Shown piece by piece: positions 54,979-63,425 of a DNA stretch of 64,000 nt; position 1 is the stretch's first letter, and each line of letters begins with the position of its first letter. The stretch is from Desulfatiglans anilini DSM 4660 (GTDB lineage: Bacteria; Desulfobacterota; DSM-4660; Desulfatiglandales; Desulfatiglandaceae). The notes beneath the pieces are model-generated. The model was not told the origin of the DNA, did no database searches, and saw only the letters and a list, made by a program, of their open reading frames with translations. The stretch lies in the NCBI RefSeq assembly GCF_000422285.1, contig NZ_AULM01000001.1, forward strand, positions 372,001 to 436,000, given 5' to 3'. A program made the translations under genes and the position numbers.

Positions 54979-55735
54979 ATCGAACCTCCTTCTAGACGAA
55001 AACTGGTTCGCAGTGAATCACAACCCCATGCCACATGTTTTTCCTATCCAAACGCGATTAGCCGCATATAGCCCTATTCTTTAGCTTCACCCAAACGGAG
55101 TTCTATGGGCGATGTTTTCTCCGCTTGCTTCCTCCTGTCGAACCTATTTGACTCGTCGGCCGGCGGGTAGAGGGGTGTTCCATCTCAAGCTTGGGCATTC
55201 AGATCGATCCCGCCTCACATCCCGCAATACCTTTCAGAAAACTTTTTCATGGGTGGACACTAACATAACCATCGTTGCGTCGGTCAACGGGGAGGTCAAA
55301 AGTATACCGGATAAAAATAGCAACCCATTCGAGAGCTCGAAGGGCTTTCAGCGCGAGGATTGTTTGCGACCGATTGAATTCTAGTGAAAATCATATTGGA
55401 AAATTTCTAGATTGACAAGAATATAAACCATTCCATTCCCTAAAAAAATCGTCTTTAAAACCGTTCGAATTGGCGTTATGCTTCGGAGGCGGCCATCCGA
55501 AACGGATAACGCGGCAAGATACCGTTTCAACCTTGAAAAGGAGATGGTTTGATCATTGCGAGAAAATCATTTGGTTGAGTTAAGGGGCCTCTTGTTTACG
55601 TTCTGACCAACCGTATGGATTGGCGTCGGAACCGGGAAAATTGATCATCGGGGGGTGCTCGCGCGCGAAATGTCTCTCGAACGGCTCTGATCCAAAAAAG
55701 GATCGCTATTCGCAGCGGAACGGGAGGGTGTAACG
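54979..55735. other. 757-base divergent intergenic region
   Basis: This separates the minus-strand DUF5132-like gene from the plus-strand P1B-type ATPase gene and is AT-rich between 55380 and 55470. It contains a TTGACA at 55413 without a matching -10 element, and the inverted repeat at 55473-55512 (listed). I see no gene: short open frames lack coding bias. Confidence 0.5.
55473..55512 (+). promoter_or_regulatory. Inverted repeat in the long leader of the P1B-type ATPase gene
   Basis: GCGTTAT and ATAACGC enclose TTCGG/CCGAA, giving a stem of about 12 bp with an internal loop; ATCCG-AAA-CGGAT forms a competing small hairpin. It lies 224 bases before the ATPase start. It could be an operator or a structured leader element. 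Confidence 0.45.
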
Positions 55736-57931
55736 ATGAAGAAATCTGTCCGCATCGAGGTCCGCCACGCTGTCCCGGGGCGGTTGCGGCTGAAAGTGCC
55801 TTTCGTATGCAATGCCATCGGCGCCCGCGACAGGATCGAAGGGCATCTCGAGCAAGTCCCGGGTGTCCAGCGCGTACTGATCCGCTACGGGACCGGAAGT
55901 CTCATCGTCTTCTACGACAGGGCCGTCTGTACAACGTCTCGGATGTTGGATCGCATCGAGCGACACCTGTCCTCCTCTGCAGTGGCGCAGTGCCTGTCCG
56001 CAACGCGCCGGGATCCTACGCAAAAATCCTTCCACCCGTCCGCGTATGGTAAGGTCATCGGCTGGGGCCTTTTCAATGCCCTGGCGTTGACCGCCTTTAT
56101 GGGATTTTCCCTTTTACGCCGTTTCTTTACCGGCGCAGTGCCCGGCCGGGGGCCTTTCACTGTGACCGGCTTCGTCGCCGTGGGGTCCGCCTTACCGCTT
56201 TTTATCAGGAGTGTCAAAGAGGTTGTATCAACCCGCAGGATGGGCCTTTTTCCATTCCTCAGCGGCGCCTTGATCCTGGCGGTCTTTGCAGGTCAGGCCT
56301 GGACCGCTCTCGAGATCATCTGGATTCTCAGCATCGGGCTGCTTCTCGAAGAAAGCGCTGCCGAGCGCACGCGCAGGCTGATACGGGACCTTCTTCCCAT
56401 CCCTCCTGAGCGGGTTCTTGTCGTCGAAGAGGGGAGGCCGGTTGTAAAATTCCTGTCGTCGGTCCGCCAGGGAGATATCCTTAAAATAGCCTCAGACGGC
56501 GAAATCCCCGTGGACGGCATCGTTCTGGCGGGGGAGGCCATGGTGGACGAAGCTCGCATGACCGGACGCGCGCAGGCCGCATGGCGAAGAACCGGCGACT
56601 GGGTTTATGCCGGGACAGCCGTGGTGCAGGGGACCCTCTCCATCCGGGCGAAACGCCTGGCGGAGGAAACCTATCTGGCGCGCATCGGCCGACTGATCGA
56701 GGCTGCGTTGTCGGAGCCTTCTGAGACTGAGAAAAAGGCTGATGTGCTGGCTCGACGTCTGACGCGGCTGAGTTTCTGGGCGGTCGGGGCGACCCTTATC
56801 CTGACGCGCAGCCTCTCTCGCGCCTTTTCGGTCCTTCTTGTCCTGGCCTGCCCTTGCGCCACTGTTCTGGCCGCCTCGACCGCCGTCTCGGCAGCCATTG
56901 CCAATGCCGCACGGCGAGGCATCCTCGTCAAAGGCGGCGGATACCTTGAACGGGTCGCTGCGGTGACCTGCGTCTGCTTCGACAAGACCGGCACCTTGAC
57001 CATGGGTACACCGGAGGTCGTCGAGATCTTGCCACGCTGGCCGCGCCAAAAACCTGAAACGGTCCTGTTGTTGGCAGCTGGAGCGGAGCAGGGCGATACG
57101 CACCCTTTGGCCAAGGCGCTTCTCGGAAAAGCACGGGAAGAGGTGCTGACCCTGCCGGGGGTGACCTCCGTTGAAACGTCTATCGGGCGCGGAGTCCGCG
57201 CTGTAATAAAAAAGGACGTCATCCTGGTCGGTCATGCCGCATTTCTGGAGACTCAAAGTGTAGACACCGGGTTTTTCAAGAAAGAAGCCGCCTCTCGCAA
57301 GGCAGAGGGCGAAAGCGTCCTATTCGTCTCGCGCAACGGTAAGCTGCAGGGGATGATCGTGATCGACAACCGTGTAAGGGGTGAAACAGCGATGGTCCTG
57401 AGCGCACTTCGCGCGCAGGGGATTGAAAGGCTGATTCTTTTGAGCGGTGACGGAAAGGCGGTTGTCGAAAGACTGGCCGCGGCCTGTGGTTTCGACACGT
57501 TCGAAGGGGACCTCCTGCCTGAAAACAAGGCCGGTTATGTCGATACGCTTCGCGAAACCGGCGCATGCGTGATGATGGTGGGCGACGGCACGAATGACGC
57601 CCTGGCCCTTTCAAGGGCGGATGTAGGCGTGGCCGTAGGTGCGGGAGGATCGGCGCTCGCATTGGAAGCCGCGGATGTCATCCTGTTGGATGACCGGCTT
57701 GAAGGGCTGAACGACCTGAGGTCCCTGGCGAAAGACATGCTGCGGATTGCCGATCAGAATTTCTGGCTTGCCACAGCGACGAATATCCTGGGTATCCTGC
57801 TCGGCGCGGCGGGATGGCTCCCGCCTGCCGCCGCCGGTCTCCTGCACATCGGCCATTCCGCGGGGATTCTTGTCAATTCCGGCAGACTCCTTGCCGATCG
57901 ATCGTCGTCCGTGCGCGAAGAAGAGGCCTGA
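55736..57931 (+). CDS. P1B-type heavy-metal ATPase with HMA2-like N-terminus and TGR in place of TGE
   Basis: The 731-residue protein has H11-A-V-PGR-L-R (HMA2-like) and TGS near residue 53. It also has CPC at 372-374 in M6, DKTGT at 416-420, the HP dipeptide in GDTHPLAKALLG, and GDGTND. The actuator motif normally written TGE reads TGR (276-278, ACC-GGA-CGC in the DNA); the glutamate normally drives dephosphorylation. Loss of it predicts slow or blocked turnover unless another residue substitutes. The CPC identifies transition-metal pumps. GGGAGGG precedes ATG 55736. It is divergent from the operon at 49.8-55 kb. Confidence 0.85.
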   Translation: MKKSVRIEVRHAVPGRLRLKVPFVCNAIGARDRIEGHLEQVPGVQRVLIRYGTGSLIVFYDRAVCTTSRMLDRIERHLSSSAVAQCLSATRRDPTQKSFHPSAYGKVIGWGLFNALALTAFMGFSLLRRFFTGAVPGRGPFTVTGFVAVGSALPLFIRSVKEVVSTRRMGLFPFLSGALILAVFAGQAWTALEIIWILSIGLLLEESAAERTRRLIRDLLPIPPERVLVVEEGRPVVKFLSSVRQGDILKIASDGEIPVDGIVLAGEAMVDEARMTGRAQAAWRRTGDWVYAGTAVVQGTLSIRAKRLAEETYLARIGRLIEAALSEPSETEKKADVLARRLTRLSFWAVGATLILTRSLSRAFSVLLVLACPCATVLAASTAVSAAIANAARRGILVKGGGYLERVAAVTCVCFDKTGTLTMGTPEVVEILPRWPRQKPETVLLLAAGAEQGDTHPLAKALLGKAREEVLTLPGVTSVETSIGRGVRAVIKKDVILVGHAAFLETQSVDTGFFKKEAASRKAEGESVLFVSRNGKLQGMIVIDNRVRGETAMVLSALRAQGIERLILLSGDGKAVVERLAAACGFDTFEGDLLPENKAGYVDTLRETGACVMMVGDGTNDALALSRADVGVAVGAGGSALALEAADVILLDDRLEGLNDLRSLAKDMLRIADQNFWLATATNILGILLGAAGWLPPAAAGLLHIGHSAGILVNSGRLLADRSSSVREEEA

Positions 57932-58079
57932 CAGCCCCTCACTTTTCTCTGATTGATTTTATCGGAGGCCTTGAGTTATCCACCCGTTTCTGCCGGATCG
58001 ATGGGATGATGCTATCGGGTGGTTCAAAGCCGTCTGTCTACTTCGTTACGCTCATCCCGTGTGACGGCCGCCCAATGGG

Positions 58080-58272
58080 TCCCCTCCGGACATGGTCTCT
58101 TTGGCCAATCTCGTCGTCAATGTGCACGTTTGCTTATGCGGCGACCAACAGGTCGTGTCCGCGCAGCCGCTTGATTTCATTGATATTGACCAGACCGGGA
58201 ACCCGCCCCGCAGGCGAGGGACTGAGCACCCGACGGGTGCGAAGAAGAAACCTCATTTCGGGATTGGGAACC
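58080..58272 (+). repeat. MITE-like interspersed repeat, copy 5
   Basis: This copy of about 193 bp starts TCCCCTCCGGACATGGTC, continues TTTGGCCAATCTCGTCG and TGTGCACGTTTGCTTATG. It includes the module GACCAGACCGGGAACCC-(hairpin)-GGGACTGAGCACCC and ends ATTTCGGGATTGGGAAC. It has one internal module where copy 4 has two. Confidence 0.85.
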
Positions 58273-58309
58273 GGGGTCTACGGCGAAATCATCTCCGGGT
58301 GAAAACCCA

Positions 58310-58384
58310 TTGTATTTGCGCCTCATTCCAAGGTATTTCGCAAGCCTTGCATTCGGCCGTTTTTCAAGAGCCTGCGCAAAACGG
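58310..58384 (+). repeat. Second interspersed repeat family, copy B
   Basis: TTGTATTTGCGCCTCATTCC, then AAGGTATTTCGCAA, then CCTGCGCAAAACGG match copy A at 34774-34851 over most of their length. It has no visible link to the main repeat family except that it lies 38 bases downstream of copy 5. Confidence 0.6.
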
Positions 58385-58427
58385 ATTTTTCGATCGATGC
58401 ATAAGGGGGTGGACGCAAGGTTGGGGT

Positions 58428-60275
58428 TCAGGGGAGATCCAAGAGCCTCACAGCATGATAGTTTCTGAAGTTGGAATAGCCTTCACTACCCATGTACCGC
58501 TTCAGCAGTTCCGGCTTTGTCCGGAAGAGGTTAACGAGAATCAACCCGTCGAGCGTATTCCCGAAACAGCGGTCAAGATTGAAGCACAGGAGATTTCCTC
58601 CGAGTTTGAGATACTGGCGCAGGAGGACCGGCAGTCCCTTGCCGTCTGGTTCGATCTCGGCGATCCAACTCGACAGATCTTCGATATCGACCGGCCAGGT
58701 TTTGCGCCGACGATCCCCCTCGCCGTGGAGCAGCCGGGCCTTGTACTTGAAGGGGGTGCGGGGCTGGACCAATTCCGAGAGTTTGTTGGAGACGTGGCGG
58801 GTATGCAGGTAGGCTGCGATCAGGCGGCGTGAGTCGTTGCGGTAATCGCTGGTAATCGAGACCGGACCGAAGAGGGTCGTGTAATGGGGGTTGCGCACGA
58901 CAAAACGCGCGATACCTTTCCAAAGCATCAACAGGGGTGCATAGGATCGCTGATATTTTTTCTTTACGAAGGAGCGTCCCATTTCCAGGGCCGGGCCGAT
59001 CCTTTCGAAGAAATGTTCCCGGAAATGAAAAAGGGTGTTGGTATATAGGCCTTCCCGGCCGAGGCGAGGCAGAATGACATCGGTGGGTCCGATCCGGTAA
59101 GCCCCTGCCACCTCGGAGTGCTCCCGGTTCCACAGGAAGAGGTGGATGTACCAATCGTCGAATGGGTCAAGATCCAGAGCATGGCCGGTGCCTTCGCCCG
59201 CCGCTCGGAAAGTGATTTCTCGCAGACGGCCGATTTCTCTGAGTAGTTGGGGAATCTGGGCGGCCCGGGCGAAGAAGACTTCAAATTCGCCGCTGACGAG
59301 CAAAGATTGCCCCTGCGGCAAGGCTTGGACCTCAGCCGCGATGCTCGAGCCGTTTCCGGCGTTGATGATTTTGGCCGGGGGAGTGGCGTGGCGCCGCGGT
59401 GTCTTGAATCGGAAGGGGAGCATCCTTGTCGCGGGTCCCATGGATTTGCCGAGGCGGCAGGTACGGTGCCTCAGGTAGGCGGAAACATCTGCCGGTCTGC
59501 TGAATGCCGCAATCTTGTGGGGATCGATGAGGCTGCCGATTTTAACCTGAATTTCGGACGAACTTTTGTTCAGGACCTCTCGCGGCAGAAGAGCCGTACG
59601 GAGCATGGGGTGGAGAAGACCGGCCATCTGAAAGAGGTTGCTGTTTCTCCCCCTGAAGTAAACAGGAAGGACTGGAGCGGAACTGCGCTGGATAAGCCTT
59701 GAGAGCGTCTCATTCCAGGGGGGTTCCGCAACGTGACCGTGACGAAAGGAGAAATGGGCGACCTCACCGGCGGGGAAGACAGCCAGCATGCCGCCGTTCC
59801 GCAGGAGTTCCAGGGCCTGCTTGACCGGCGCCAAGTTTTTCGGTGAGGCCCGCTTTTTCTGAAAGGGGTCGGCGAGGAGAAGCAGGGGCCGCAATTCTTC
59901 GATCGCGCCGAGGATGAAGTTGGCCAGGATTTTGAAGTCGCTGCGCACCGTAGAGAGTAAGGCGGCCAGTATGATTCCGTCGACACCGCCGAAGGGGTGG
60001 TTGGCTACAACGATCACCGGGCCGCTGGAAGGAATAGCGCTGGCTGCTTTGCCGACGAGGGAATATCGCACCCCGAGCACCTGCAGGACATGGTCCAGAA
60101 ACTCTTTGACATTTTCACTGCGCGGAATGGCAGCGTAGGAGGCTTTTATGCGGTCAATGCTCAGGGCGTGCTCGAGGGAATTGCCGGCCAGGACGGCGAG
60201 TTTACTGCGGATAAGGGGCTTTTGCGGATCACTTATATGCGACGGTGAAACATTCGGTGTTTCTCGGGTTAACAT
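58428..60275 (-). CDS. OlsF-like bifunctional acyltransferase (ornithine-lipid type)
   Basis: The 615-residue protein has an N-terminal PlsC/OlsA-like domain with VIVVANHPFGGVDG (HX4D-type) near residue 95 and FPAGEVAHFS near 180. A C-terminal GNAT/OlsB-like domain runs from about residue 330 (VSGEFEVFFARAAQI, EVAGAYRIGP). This N- plus C-domain arrangement matches OlsF, which makes ornithine lipid by N- and O-acylation. A lipid synthase role is inferred; the amine acceptor is unknown. ATG 60275 is set by GAGGGAG five bases upstream, and the longer frame to 60329 has no such site. It follows the DksA/TraR-like gene by 11 bases. Confidence 0.75.
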   Translation of the reverse strand: MLTRETPNVSPSHISDPQKPLIRSKLAVLAGNSLEHALSIDRIKASYAAIPRSENVKEFLDHVLQVLGVRYSLVGKAASAIPSSGPVIVVANHPFGGVDGIILAALLSTVRSDFKILANFILGAIEELRPLLLLADPFQKKRASPKNLAPVKQALELLRNGGMLAVFPAGEVAHFSFRHGHVAEPPWNETLSRLIQRSSAPVLPVYFRGRNSNLFQMAGLLHPMLRTALLPREVLNKSSSEIQVKIGSLIDPHKIAAFSRPADVSAYLRHRTCRLGKSMGPATRMLPFRFKTPRRHATPPAKIINAGNGSSIAAEVQALPQGQSLLVSGEFEVFFARAAQIPQLLREIGRLREITFRAAGEGTGHALDLDPFDDWYIHLFLWNREHSEVAGAYRIGPTDVILPRLGREGLYTNTLFHFREHFFERIGPALEMGRSFVKKKYQRSYAPLLMLWKGIARFVVRNPHYTTLFGPVSITSDYRNDSRRLIAAYLHTRHVSNKLSELVQPRTPFKYKARLLHGEGDRRRKTWPVDIEDLSSWIAEIEPDGKGLPVLLRQYLKLGGNLLCFNLDRCFGNTLDGLILVNLFRTKPELLKRYMGSEGYSNFRNYHAVRLLDLP

Positions 60276-60286
60276 GGTCACTCCCT

Positions 60287-60661
60287 CTATTGCGAGGTCA
60301 AGCGTCTTTGTTCCATTTCGTGCTGGCATGCAACACAGAGGACGGTTTCTGGTACGGCACAGAGACGCTCTACAGGGATCATTTCACCACAGCGCTCGCA
60401 TAAGAAAAAATCATTGTCTGTCGTTGGTTTGTTGAGAACAAGATTAAGCCCACGAACGTAAGCACTTTTTTTCTCAATCAATTTATAAATTGTATTAAGA
60501 GAAATAGCATACTGTGCTTTATCACATATTTCGGAGAGACTCCCCTCTGAGTTTTCGGCATGATACTGTTTTCTCATGCTCAGAAGCTGCCTGAGATGGT
60601 CTTCAGCCTCTGATTTGAGTGCGAGAACCTGGTCGATGAATGGCCGCCTGTCGATCTGCAT
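60287..60661 (-). CDS. DksA/TraR-type zinc-finger protein
   Basis: The 124-residue protein has a coiled-coil-like N-terminus (DQVLALKSEAEDHLRQLL) and the C4 finger CERCGEMIPVERLCAVPETV then LCVACQ near residue 85-110. The family regulates RNA polymerase through its secondary channel or binds zinc in small regulators. It is the likely first gene of a two-gene operon with the OlsF-like gene, so it may control lipid synthesis. The short length matches TraR-like rather than full DksA proteins. Confidence 0.7.
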   Translation of the reverse strand: MQIDRRPFIDQVLALKSEAEDHLRQLLSMRKQYHAENSEGSLSEICDKAQYAISLNTIYKLIEKKSAYVRGLNLVLNKPTTDNDFFLCERCGEMIPVERLCAVPETVLCVACQHEMEQRRLTSQ

Positions 60662-61036
60662 TTTCCTCTACCTCGCCAAGATCTGATTTCCGCGGCATCC
60701 CGCGATAGCCCACAAGGCCTCCCGTCGGTGAATTCGGATAGCGGCCAGAGAAAGCATCCGTTATCTTGATTCCTTCCGGAAATGATTTCCCATAGAAGCC
60801 AGTTCCCATCCGGCGGTATGCATGAATAAAAAAGAAGGTGCAGCATGTAGAGATTCTTACAGGGTGAATGTTTGAAAAATCGCAGAGTCATGCAAGATTT
60901 TGATGAATGAGGATCGGTCGCGAGGAACGGGAGATGGGAAAAGCGGGCCAGTGGCGCACTTTGCTTCAAGCGCCATCCTTTGCATCTTCGCCCGGTTCAC
61001 TTTGAGCATCAAGGCGGATATTCCACATGCTGCGGG
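60662..61036. other. 375-base gap with a short repeat derivative
   Basis: The spacer holds a short derivative of the main repeat family at 60773-60813 and some AT-rich sequence around 60830-60900. No gene or clear promoter is seen. Confidence 0.45.
60773..60813. repeat. Short repeat derivative
   Basis: TTCCGGAAATGATTTCCC, then ATAGAAGCCAG and TTCCCATCCGG resemble the ends of the main repeat family joined without the middle. It matches the sequence beside copy 4 at 39138-39180. Confidence 0.55.
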
Positions 61037-61408
61037 TCAGATCAAGGCGGCGAGAAAGGAAAGACCTGCCGGTTCCAAAGCCTTTCCCACGGCCCAGCCG
61101 AACAGGGCCTTGCCTACGGCGACACCGACCTGCCCCGAGATCTGGGTTTCGGGATTGGCATGGGTGCCGATGGACCGGCTGTCAAGGAGCCTGGATCTTT
61201 CGAGACAGGCCAGGATTTCGTCGACGTGGAGTATATTTGTGCGGTATCTGATCTTCACGCTCCCCGTAACGGGGTTGATGGCGACGTGGTCGATGCCGAT
61301 CAGGCATTCGAGTTCATTAGTCAGGCGCTCGGATAAGCCGGGCTGAGCTTTGAGCATGGGGATCTTGACACGGAGTCTGCCGGGAATGCTGTGGATATAA
61401 ACCGACAT
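61037..61408 (-). CDS. HMA2-like domain protein
   Basis: The 123-residue protein has HSIPGRLRVKI at residues 6-16 and NPVTGSVKIRY near residue 52, the same motif pair as three ATPases and another small protein in this cluster. Its tail is hydrophobic and glycine-rich (VAVGKALFGWAVGKAL). No CxxC is present. AAAGGAGGG ten bases before ATG 61408 supports the start. It probably belongs with the ATPase cluster although it lies apart. Confidence 0.65.
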   Translation of the reverse strand: MSVYIHSIPGRLRVKIPMLKAQPGLSERLTNELECLIGIDHVAINPVTGSVKIRYRTNILHVDEILACLERSRLLDSRSIGTHANPETQISGQVGVAVGKALFGWAVGKALEPAGLSFLAALI

Positions 61409-61955
61409 CGTCTTTTTATTCCCTCCTTTCGCTTGCAAAAACTCCTGCATGCCGGTGGTCGGAGCATCCAGACCTCGGAAGGCCGGTTTCCCGCACGCAT
61501 ATCTGGATCTCTTTCCAACGGTGCGCCAGATGCGATTATTTTTGGATGGTTTTTCCGCTTCATCGTGAAGTTGATCTGATGTTGCGTGCCAAATAGATGC
61601 ATTTCCCTCTGCTCGTTGGTGTCTTTCAGCGCCGGTGGAATGCCGGTAAATGGGTCAGCGCAAAGGCATCTTCACTATGCCTGATAGATTGTGAGGGATC
61701 ACATCGTATATCCTGGAATGGACGGATTAGGTTTTCATTAGGCGTTTATTAGAAGTTTCCATCCGGAAATGGTCTTTTTGCCAATCTCGGCTTCAATCTG
61801 CACGTTTGCTTGTGCGGCGACCATCAGGTCGCCTCCGAAAAGGGTTGTTTTCCCGAAGTGCACATGTGTATCCGATTTCCGATGATCAACCCGCTCCGAG
61901 TCGTCTGTCGAGACGATAGTGGCGTTTTGACCGGCCCGGATCACCTGGCTATCGA
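61409..61955. other. 547-base intergenic region with a repeat
   Basis: It contains repeat copy 6 (61756-61884). The remaining sequence shows short open frames on both strands without coding character. No promoter or terminator is clear. Confidence 0.45.
61756..61884 (+). repeat. MITE-like interspersed repeat, copy 6
   Basis: This copy of about 129 bp begins TTTCCATCCGGAAATGGTC and then has TTTTTGCCAATCTCGGC, CTGCACGTTTGCTTGTG and GGCGACCATCAGGTCGCC, the palindrome with a two-base change in the middle. The right end (CCGATTTCCGATGATC) is degraded. Confidence 0.8.
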
Positions 61956-63176
61956 TCAGGGTTGGGAAGAGGTTCCGGACGTCGCTGCAGATGCTGCGCT
62001 GCCTTGTAATACGTTCGCCGCGGATGCAGTGGTGTCCTTCATCGCAAGCTCGACGCTTTTCCGCCCTGTCTGACGATAGAGTAAGGCGGCGCAAAAGGCG
62101 GTGAGAGGGGCGACTGTCACCAGTCCAAAGCTCCCCACCAAGATGTTCAGCACCTCGGCGGCAACGAATGGGGCGTTCAGGATGTTGACCGCCGGGAGGC
62201 CTTTGGCCATGAACAACAGGAACATCGCGATGTGGCTGCTGGAGTAGGCGAGGAGAAGCGTCGTCGTCATGGTCCCGACGACCGCTCGGCCAATGCGCAG
62301 ACCCGAGCGCAAGTGGTCGAAGGGGGCGATGTCCGGATGCCGGCGCTTGATTTCGTCCATGCTCGCGGCGATGTCCATGGCGAGGTCCATGACGGCGCCG
62401 GAGGAGGCGATAAAGACGCTGGCGATGAAAATGCCCGTCAGGTCAAGCCTGAAATGGCCGGAGTAGAGGAGGGTTTCTGCGAAGGGCCTTACGGCGCCGT
62501 GAAGCGCGAACGCCTTGGTAAAGCTGGTCGCCAGCGCACAGGTGAGCCCGACGCCGAGCATGGAACCGAGGAAGACGGCAAGGCCGCGGCGGTTGACCCC
62601 GCCGACCGAGAAGGTGATCACCGCAGTGAGAAGGGCCGCGATGGCGAGGCCCGTCGAAAGAGGAGGGAAGCCGCGCAGCAGCAGCGGGAAGAAGAGTTTC
62701 CATAACACCATCGCCGCGAATAGGAAGGACAATACGGCCTTCAGCCCGGTAACTCCGGCGACAGCGAGAAGGAGGATGCCGAAGAGCGCGATGAGAAGGA
62801 TCTGCATCTTAAGGCGGTCATAGCCGCGTGCGACCCCGTGCGCGGGTTTCCCGTCGATCGTATCGTACTCGACAAGAACGATCTTCCCGGCCTCATAGAA
62901 TTCGTCGAATTCCATCTTTCCGGTCAGCATATTGACGATCTCGATGGACTGTCCTTCATGGGGGCCGTTGAGCAGGCGCACGGTCAGGAACTGCTCCTCG
63001 GTCTTGACGATGAGGTTTTGGCGTACGCGGCTGTTGTCCACAGCTTCCACCACTCCCCGCGCGTGGATCCCCTTCGGAGCGCTGGGGATGCGGGTGAGAT
63101 CCAGGAATGAGAGTGCGATGCAGATGCTCGCGATGATCAGGGAAAAAATCCATTCATGCCGCCGGTGGGTTGACAT
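61956..63176 (-). CDS. YibE/F-family membrane protein
   Basis: The 406-residue protein has an N-terminal membrane segment (IFSLIIASICIALSFL), a periplasmic or cytoplasmic domain to about residue 130, then about seven to eight membrane segments. Conserved family features include LLAVAGVTGLKAVLSF, GGVNRRGLAVFLGSMLGV and SSGAVMDLAMDIAASMDEI. ACAGGAGAGGTGCTCG before ATG 63176 supports the start. The family function is unknown. Confidence 0.8.
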   Translation of the reverse strand: MSTHRRHEWIFSLIIASICIALSFLDLTRIPSAPKGIHARGVVEAVDNSRVRQNLIVKTEEQFLTVRLLNGPHEGQSIEIVNMLTGKMEFDEFYEAGKIVLVEYDTIDGKPAHGVARGYDRLKMQILLIALFGILLLAVAGVTGLKAVLSFLFAAMVLWKLFFPLLLRGFPPLSTGLAIAALLTAVITFSVGGVNRRGLAVFLGSMLGVGLTCALATSFTKAFALHGAVRPFAETLLYSGHFRLDLTGIFIASVFIASSGAVMDLAMDIAASMDEIKRRHPDIAPFDHLRSGLRIGRAVVGTMTTTLLLAYSSSHIAMFLLFMAKGLPAVNILNAPFVAAEVLNILVGSFGLVTVAPLTAFCAALLYRQTGRKSVELAMKDTTASAANVLQGSAASAATSGTSSQP

Positions 63177-63425
63177 CGAGCACCTCTCCTGTGAAAAAAG
63201 CGGCGCCGCCCATGCGGCGGCGCCTTCCATGTTTTTGATTCGACTCCAGCCGTCAACGCCCGTTTTCTATCAGGGCTGTCTTTTCGAATTTCGCTTCTGG
63301 CCCGGACAACGGGCCCTTCTCGGGGCTGTGTGTTCTATGCCTGCCGGATGGGAAGTGCCTTCGCACTTTTTCAGGCAGGCGATGAGGTTCAACCGGCAGA
63401 AACCGGATGGAGCCGAGTCCGAGAC

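Larger units (their letters stand above)
57932..58427. other. 496-base intergenic region with two repeats
   Basis: The region contains repeat copy 5 (58080-58272) and second-family copy B (58310-58384). It lies between convergent genes. A stretch of coding-like frames comes from the repeats and not from a gene. No obvious terminator is visible. Confidence 0.5.

Noticed and set aside
55471-55485. Possible sigma-54 site (TGGCGTTATGC) upstream of the P1B-type ATPase gene
   Set aside because: The GG and GC dinucleotides are six bases apart where ten are needed.
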